Positions 7,660 through 10,828 of a stretch of DNA of 10,828 bases are shown here, one piece after another. The stretch comes from Myxococcales bacterium. GTDB taxonomy: Bacteria > Myxococcota > Bradymonadia > REDH01. Both the position numbers and the translations under genes were made by a program. Within the stretch, counting starts at the first letter, position 1, and the number at the start of each line of letters is the position of its first letter. The DNA lies in assembly GCA_018970625.1 (NCBI GenBank), contig JAGWVZ010000074.1, positions 1 to 10,828 of the forward strand, given 5' to 3'. Below the pieces are notes generated by a model, which had not been told where the DNA came from, ran no database searches, and was given only the letters and a program-made list of their open reading frames with translations.

Positions 7660-9426
7660 TCAGTCCAGATCGGCCATGCTCGACAGGCGCTTGGCCTTCT
7701 GCTTCTGCAGAATGGCATACAGAATCGCGATCAGCCCCAGCAGGAAACCCGCCGCCGGAATGCCAAAGCGAAGCGTATAATACGCGCGCTGCATGCCGGA
7801 ACGTGCCGCATCAATACGCGCAGGGTCAACCCCTTCTGCGCGGCTCAGCGCCGCTTCGCCTTCTTCCATGTCGTCGGCGTTCATGCCCATGCCGCGCACC
7901 AGCGTCAGCTTCTCGACGTACCGAACCCACGCCTCGCGCAGGGCCTCCGTGGTCCCACCCGGTGCGATCTCGGTCGCCGCGTCCAGCGCCGCTCGCGCCG
8001 TATCCAGATGATTCGCCTCGAGCTCCTGCGTGGCGCGCGCGATCCACGCATCCACCATCGCCGACTTGAACCCGTCGATCTCTTCCTGCGTCAGGTCGTA
8101 GCGGCTCTGCGCCTCTTCCAGCTTGCGATAACCACGCGTAATCATACGCGGATCATTCGGATTGGAGGCCATCTCAATGCCCTCATCCAGCGTCGCCAGC
8201 GCACGACAACGATTGATCTCCTCGGCGTTGTTTTCCCACGCGGGAATGCCGTCCAGAATACGCTCGCCGCGCACAAACTCATTGCGCGCCGCCACCAGCT
8301 CGTCATTCCGGCACAGCGCCAGACCGTCTTCCACAATCTGACTCGCCACCGCCTCGCCGGCCACCGCGACATCCGGATACGTGCCCCACGCCGGATGCAA
8401 CAACGTGATCGCCTCGAGCGCGCCTGCCCTGTCTTCCGTGGCTGGCTGCATCGCCGTCACCACCCAGCGACACAGCCGGGGAATCAGCTCGTCGGCCAGC
8501 GCGACCACCCGCGGATCTTCCGGCGCAATCTCGCGCGCGTCGCCCAGCGCCGTAATCGCAGGCCCAAGCGTCTGCATCGAGCTCGCGCCAATATCCTTCG
8601 CCGTGGTGGCAAACGCGACAGACGCCTCCAGAATAATCGGACGCCACTCGGGCAGCAGGTTGCCCTGCTCATCTTCCTCGCGGAACAGCAACGCATCCTG
8701 AGGCCGGGCGCTGTCCACCAGCGTCTGCGCCATGGCCAGCTTGGCCTCGTTCGAGATGCAGTTCACGTGCAGCGACACTTCACGCAGCAGCGGGCCCACC
8801 TCTTCGTACACCGAAATCCGCGCCGCGCCGCGGGTGTTCAGAATCTGCGTGCTCGCGCTCTCGCACAGCTTCGCCTCCATGGCCGCGCGCAAGCCATCCA
8901 GTCGCTCCAGATCAAAATAATTCCGACGAATCTCTTCGTTGCGCGCCAGCGCCGTGGCCTGCAACCGGGCCGCCCGCGATACCGGCGGAATAAACCGGCG
9001 AAGCTCGGTCAGCGCCTCGCGAATGCGTGCGTCGTCGCCACCATCCAGCGCCGCCTGTGCCGGCCCTGCCACCAGGTCAATGTCCACGCCGACGCCAGCC
9101 AGCACGCGCTCCGCATCGGAAATCTGCCGCTCACCCGCGTCGGGAAAGCTCACCGCGATGTCCGTCGATGCGCCCGGCTGCAGGTTAATGTCCAGCGGCT
9201 CCGCATTATCAAACGACACTTCGCTGCCGTCGGGCTCTACGAATGTCACCTGCACGTTCGCCACTTTCACCGGGAACGCGAACCGATTTTCGAGGCGCGC
9301 ATAGCCGGTTGTACCGCCATCGCTCGTCAACTCCACCGCCACATCCTGCGCAAACGCGACCGTGCCGGGGGCTGCCAGAAGGGCGAGACTCAATACGACA
9401 ACGCGAAAAAAAGGAGCCAGACGCAT
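7660..9426 (-). CDS. Hypothetical Sec-secreted, C-terminally membrane-anchored envelope protein
   Basis: I do not recognise the family. The 588-residue chain starts with a clear signal peptide (positive MR..R, hydrophobic core, A-x-A site at about 24-26). Residues 27-95 look like a beta-sandwich: alternating hydrophobic strands, 'YARLENRFAFPVKVANVQVTF', and a closing 'LQPGASTDIAVSF' typical of Ig-like accessory domains. Residues about 100-550 are predicted mostly helical and rich in Ala, Glu, Arg and Leu, with TPR-like pairs but no clean repeat register. Five cysteines (188, 223, 319, 372, 407) could form disulfides in the periplasm. One membrane helix lies at about 555-573, followed by a short basic tail (QKQKAKR). 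The inferred topology is a periplasmic body anchored at its C-terminus in the inner membrane. AAGGA before the ATG at 9426 supports the start. It may share transcription with tex and is divergent from the methyltransferase gene. Confidence 0.85.
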   Translation of the reverse strand: MRLAPFFRVVVLSLALLAAPGTVAFAQDVAVELTSDGGTTGYARLENRFAFPVKVANVQVTFVEPDGSEVSFDNAEPLDINLQPGASTDIAVSFPDAGERQISDAERVLAGVGVDIDLVAGPAQAALDGGDDARIREALTELRRFIPPVSRAARLQATALARNEEIRRNYFDLERLDGLRAAMEAKLCESASTQILNTRGAARISVYEEVGPLLREVSLHVNCISNEAKLAMAQTLVDSARPQDALLFREEDEQGNLLPEWRPIILEASVAFATTAKDIGASSMQTLGPAITALGDAREIAPEDPRVVALADELIPRLCRWVVTAMQPATEDRAGALEAITLLHPAWGTYPDVAVAGEAVASQIVEDGLALCRNDELVAARNEFVRGERILDGIPAWENNAEEINRCRALATLDEGIEMASNPNDPRMITRGYRKLEEAQSRYDLTQEEIDGFKSAMVDAWIARATQELEANHLDTARAALDAATEIAPGGTTEALREAWVRYVEKLTLVRGMGMNADDMEEGEAALSRAEGVDPARIDAARSGMQRAYYTLRFGIPAAGFLLGLIAILYAILQKQKAKRLSSMADLD

Positions 9427-9494
9427 GACAAATCCTTGAAACGAGGCCTACCGGTGGCGCGCCCATACGCGATCCGGGGCGCGTCGGCAACGCG

Positions 9495-9522
9495 CGTGTG
9501 CCACGAGCGTGTGCCACGAGCG
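9495..9522. repeat. 13-bp tandem duplication in the divergent upstream region
   Basis: CGTGTGCCACGAG occurs twice back to back (9495-9507 and 9508-9520), and CG after the second copy begins a third. It lies about 70-95 bases upstream of the envelope-protein gene and 62-89 bases upstream of the methyltransferase ATG. The unit is not a multiple of three, which argues that it is non-coding. It could be paired binding sites for a regulator or simple slippage. No clear -35/-10 elements are visible beside it. Confidence 0.6.
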
Positions 9523-9583
9523 ACACCGACTCAACGGCAACGCCGATTGCACCGCCGCCCTGCCTCTGCTACCGCCGCACCGC

Positions 9584-10384
9584 ATGACCACCCCCGAACA
9601 AATCCTCGCGCAAGAGCCTGGCGGTTGGCCAGCCGATGCCGAGCGCGCCCGATTTGCAGGCGACTGGTTCATCTGGCAACGCAAGCGGGGGCATCGTACC
9701 AGCACCGACGACATGCTCACCGCGTGGGCCGCCGTCTGTCGGGCGCAGCGCCCCGTGCAGCGCTATTGCGACCTCGGGTGTGGCATTGGCTCGGTGCTGT
9801 TGCTCACCGCCAACGCCCTTCGCCCCACCGAGAGCCTCGGCGTGGAAGCGCAGGCCCAGAGCGTCGAGCTCGCGCGACGCACCCTGGCCGAGCTGCCTGA
9901 CCCGCCCAACCTGCGCATTCTGCACGGCGATTTTCGGGACGTTACGGTGGAGCGCGTCGGCCTGTTTGACCTCGTCACCGGGTCGCCCCCCTACCTGCCG
10001 CTCGGCACCGGCGTGCTGTCGCCCGATGCGCAACGGCGCGCCTGCCGATTTGAACTCCGCGGCGGCGTCGAAGCCTACCTCGAGACCGCCGCCCGAATTC
10101 TGAGTCCGGTCGGCGAAGTCCACCTGGTGTTTCAGACCCTGTGGGCGCCTCGGGTGCTGGCCGCGGCCAACGCCGCCGGTCTTCAACTGCAATGGCAGCT
10201 GGACGTGCACATGCGCGAGGGTCGCGCCGAACCCTTCCTGTCCACCTTCAGCTTCGCCCGCGCACCCGCGGATGCTTTGCAGGGCGGCGGTACGCCCCGA
10301 CACACGACCATGACCATCCGCGACGCACGCGGTGAGGTGACGCCGGAGTATCAGCAGCTGCGCACCGACCTGCATCTGGCGTAA
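9584..10384 (+). CDS. TrmN6/YfiC-like tRNA (adenine-N6) methyltransferase
   Basis: SAM-dependent methyltransferase, probably cytoplasmic and acting on adenine in tRNA (E. coli TrmN6/YfiC methylates A37 of tRNA1Val). Numbered from the ATG at 9584 (266 residues), it has the N-terminal 'HRTSTDDMLTAWAA' stretch, equivalent to VGTDGILLGAWA in YfiC. Motif I, DLGCGIGS, is at 63-70, the acidic 'GVEAQAQSVELAR' SAM-binding loop at about 86-98, and motif IV SPPY at 134-137. The C-terminal 'TIRDARGEVTPEYQQLRTDLHL' resembles the YfiC end. Motif IV reads SPPY where YfiC has NPPY, so the substrate may differ or the Ser may substitute. An upstream GTG at 9509 would add 25 residues but runs through the tandem repeat, so it is disfavoured. 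No Shine-Dalgarno is visible before either start. Confidence 0.82.
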   Translation: MTTPEQILAQEPGGWPADAERARFAGDWFIWQRKRGHRTSTDDMLTAWAAVCRAQRPVQRYCDLGCGIGSVLLLTANALRPTESLGVEAQAQSVELARRTLAELPDPPNLRILHGDFRDVTVERVGLFDLVTGSPPYLPLGTGVLSPDAQRRACRFELRGGVEAYLETAARILSPVGEVHLVFQTLWAPRVLAAANAAGLQLQWQLDVHMREGRAEPFLSTFSFARAPADALQGGGTPRHTTMTIRDARGEVTPEYQQLRTDLHLA

Positions 10385-10446
10385 AGCCGCCGGCCCGTTC
10401 GTCCGCGACCCGGCCCCTACCCGCGTCTCGTCCATGACACCGTACC

Positions 10447-10466
10447 GGCCGACCCCCGTATCGGCC
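10447..10466 (+). terminator. Terminator-like hairpin after the methyltransferase gene
   Basis: GGCCGA, an 8-base loop, then TCGGCC forms a 6-bp GC-rich stem followed by ATTTGCTTAATTAAAA, the only AT-rich tract in the gap. It lies 62 bases after the stop. The T-run is interrupted, so efficiency is uncertain. It also overlaps two near-identical 11-mers (CCGTACCGGCC at 10440 and CCGTATCGGCC at 10456). Confidence 0.4.
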
Positions 10467-10500
10467 ATTTGCTTAATTAAAACGGCTATTTACCGCATTC

Positions 10501-10523
10501 GCAGCGGCGTCGCACACGCCTGC
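10501..10523 (-). terminator. Hairpin just after the repeat-bearing gene
   Basis: GGCGT (10506-10510) pairs with ACGCC (10516-10520). The flanking GCA and TGC extend the stem across a 2-base bulge, giving 8 bp in all, one base past the stop of the - strand gene. No U-run follows directly; the nearest is in CCGTTTTAATT about 20 bases further on. It is a candidate transcript end only. Confidence 0.3.
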
Positions 10524-10524
10524 A

Positions 10525-10803
10525 TCACGCCCGAACCCGCGCCTCAATGGCCTCGGTAATCACGCGCTCCCAGTTCGCTTCGGGTGTGCTCGCCAATAGG
10601 CGCTCCACCTCAAGGGCGCCCACACACTTCTCGAGCAAGTCCCGCAGTGCCTGTAGCTTGCCTTTGGTAACGCCCTTCTCGATACCCTTCTCGATACCCT
10701 TCTCGATACCCTGAGCTTCCCCCTTCGCAAACCCGCGGTCGTGCGCGGCCCACTCGTTCTCGAAGATGGGCTGAAAGGGGTGCTCGCGCTTCATCTGGTT
10801 CAT
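10525..10803 (-). CDS. Small or truncated protein with GIEKG repeats, Rpn/PD-(D/E)XK transposase-like tail
   Basis: A 92-residue product if started at the ATG at 10803, which has a perfect AAGGAG six bases upstream. The frame stays open to the window edge (preceding codons read APHLKELI), so this may instead be the C-terminal part of a longer protein. A short N-terminal piece (HPFQPIFENEWAAHDRG) is followed by Gly-rich charged repeats (AKGEAQ, then three GIEKG units and GVTKG), then a helical end (LQALRDLLEKCVGALEVERLLAS). Repeats of the G-x-x-x-G type with Glu/Lys/Arg, placed before a short helical end, are common in the C-terminal regions of Rpn-family recombination-promoting nucleases and related transposase-like proteins. 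No PD-(D/E)XK catalytic residues are in view, so the assignment rests on the repeat tail alone. The gene is convergent with the methyltransferase gene. Confidence 0.55.
   Translation of the reverse strand: MNQMKREHPFQPIFENEWAAHDRGFAKGEAQGIEKGIEKGIEKGVTKGKLQALRDLLEKCVGALEVERLLASTPEANWERVITEAIEARVRA
10673..10712. repeat. 12-bp tandem repeat encoding GIEKG units
   Basis: CCCTTCTCGATA is repeated three times exactly (10673-10684, 10685-10696, 10697-10708), followed by CCCT of a fourth copy. Read on the - strand, each unit gives Gly-Ile-Glu-Lys in frame. Identity at the base level, not just the protein level, suggests recent slippage and possible length variation between strains. Confidence 0.8.
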
Positions 10804-10809
10804 GATCAA

Positions 10810-10815
10810 CTCCTT
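10810..10815 (-). promoter_or_regulatory. Perfect Shine-Dalgarno before ATG 10803
   Basis: The - strand reads AAGGAG, TTGATC, ATG, an ideal spacing of six. This favours 10803 as a true start. The same bases can also be read as in-frame Lys-Glu-Leu codons of a longer protein, so it does not settle the matter. Confidence 0.5.
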
Positions 10816-10828
10816 CAGGTGGGGGGCA

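Noticed and set aside
9509..9583. GTG at 9509 as the start of the methyltransferase.
   Set aside because: The added residues lie in the tandem-repeat region and are not protein-like. ATG 9584 begins a natural N-terminus.
7612..9900. A 762-codon open frame on the + strand, opposite the envelope-protein gene and running into the methyltransferase gene.
   Set aside because: Its translation is dominated by Arg, His, Gln and Pro with no domain or signal peptide. The - strand product has a signal peptide, ordered domains and a ribosome binding site. Long antisense frames are expected in GC-rich genes with strong third-position bias.
10440..10466. Near-identical 11-mers (CCGTACCGGCC and CCGTATCGGCC) as an attachment site or operator.
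   Set aside because: They are explained by the GC-rich hairpin that overlaps them. There is no integrase or other mobile-element sign nearby.

Overview
The window is GC-rich (roughly 60-65% by eye), densely coded DNA from a Gram-negative bacterium. It encodes a periplasmic membrane-fusion protein, an FtsX-type export permease and a Sec-secreted membrane-anchored protein, all of which fit a diderm envelope. The exact lineage cannot be fixed from the sequence. The TrmN6-like methyltransferase, with its SPPY motif and the following 'FELRGGVEAYL' stretch, resembles versions I associate with deltaproteobacterial groups (Myxococcota or Bradymonadota). That placement is a hypothesis. No tRNA, rRNA, CRISPR array or insertion sequence was found. 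No stretch above 300 bases lacks a gene; the largest gaps are about 160 bases.

Left part (1-5012, + strand): the 3' end of a MarR-type regulator is followed by a three-gene ABC efflux cluster. In order these are an ATPase of the MacB/LolD type, a long permease with two FtsX domains, and a HlyD-type periplasmic adaptor. The ATPase and permease overlap by 7 bases, and the adaptor starts 3 bases after the permease stop behind a good ribosome binding site, so the three are probably one transcript. The MarR protein is the obvious candidate regulator. An imperfect dyad in the MarR-ATPase gap could be its operator. No outer-membrane TolC-like channel is in view.

Middle (5081-9426, - strand): the transcription accessory protein Tex lies downstream of an unrecognised 588-residue envelope protein. 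That protein has a signal peptide, an N-terminal beta-rich domain, a long helical body and a single C-terminal membrane anchor. The 161-base gap between the two genes carries a GC-rich hairpin and a perfect 8-bp inverted repeat.

Right part (9427-10828): a TrmN6-like tRNA methyltransferase is transcribed divergently from the envelope-protein gene. A 13-bp tandem duplication lies in the shared 157-base upstream region. Convergent to the methyltransferase, at the window edge, is a small or truncated gene whose product carries Gly-Ile-Glu-Lys-Gly repeats built from a 12-bp DNA tandem repeat, as seen in the tails of Rpn/PD-(D/E)XK transposase-like proteins.

Most of the window is recognisable housekeeping and efflux content. 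The least explained items are the 588-residue envelope protein, the tandem repeat upstream of it, and the repeat-bearing gene at the right edge.
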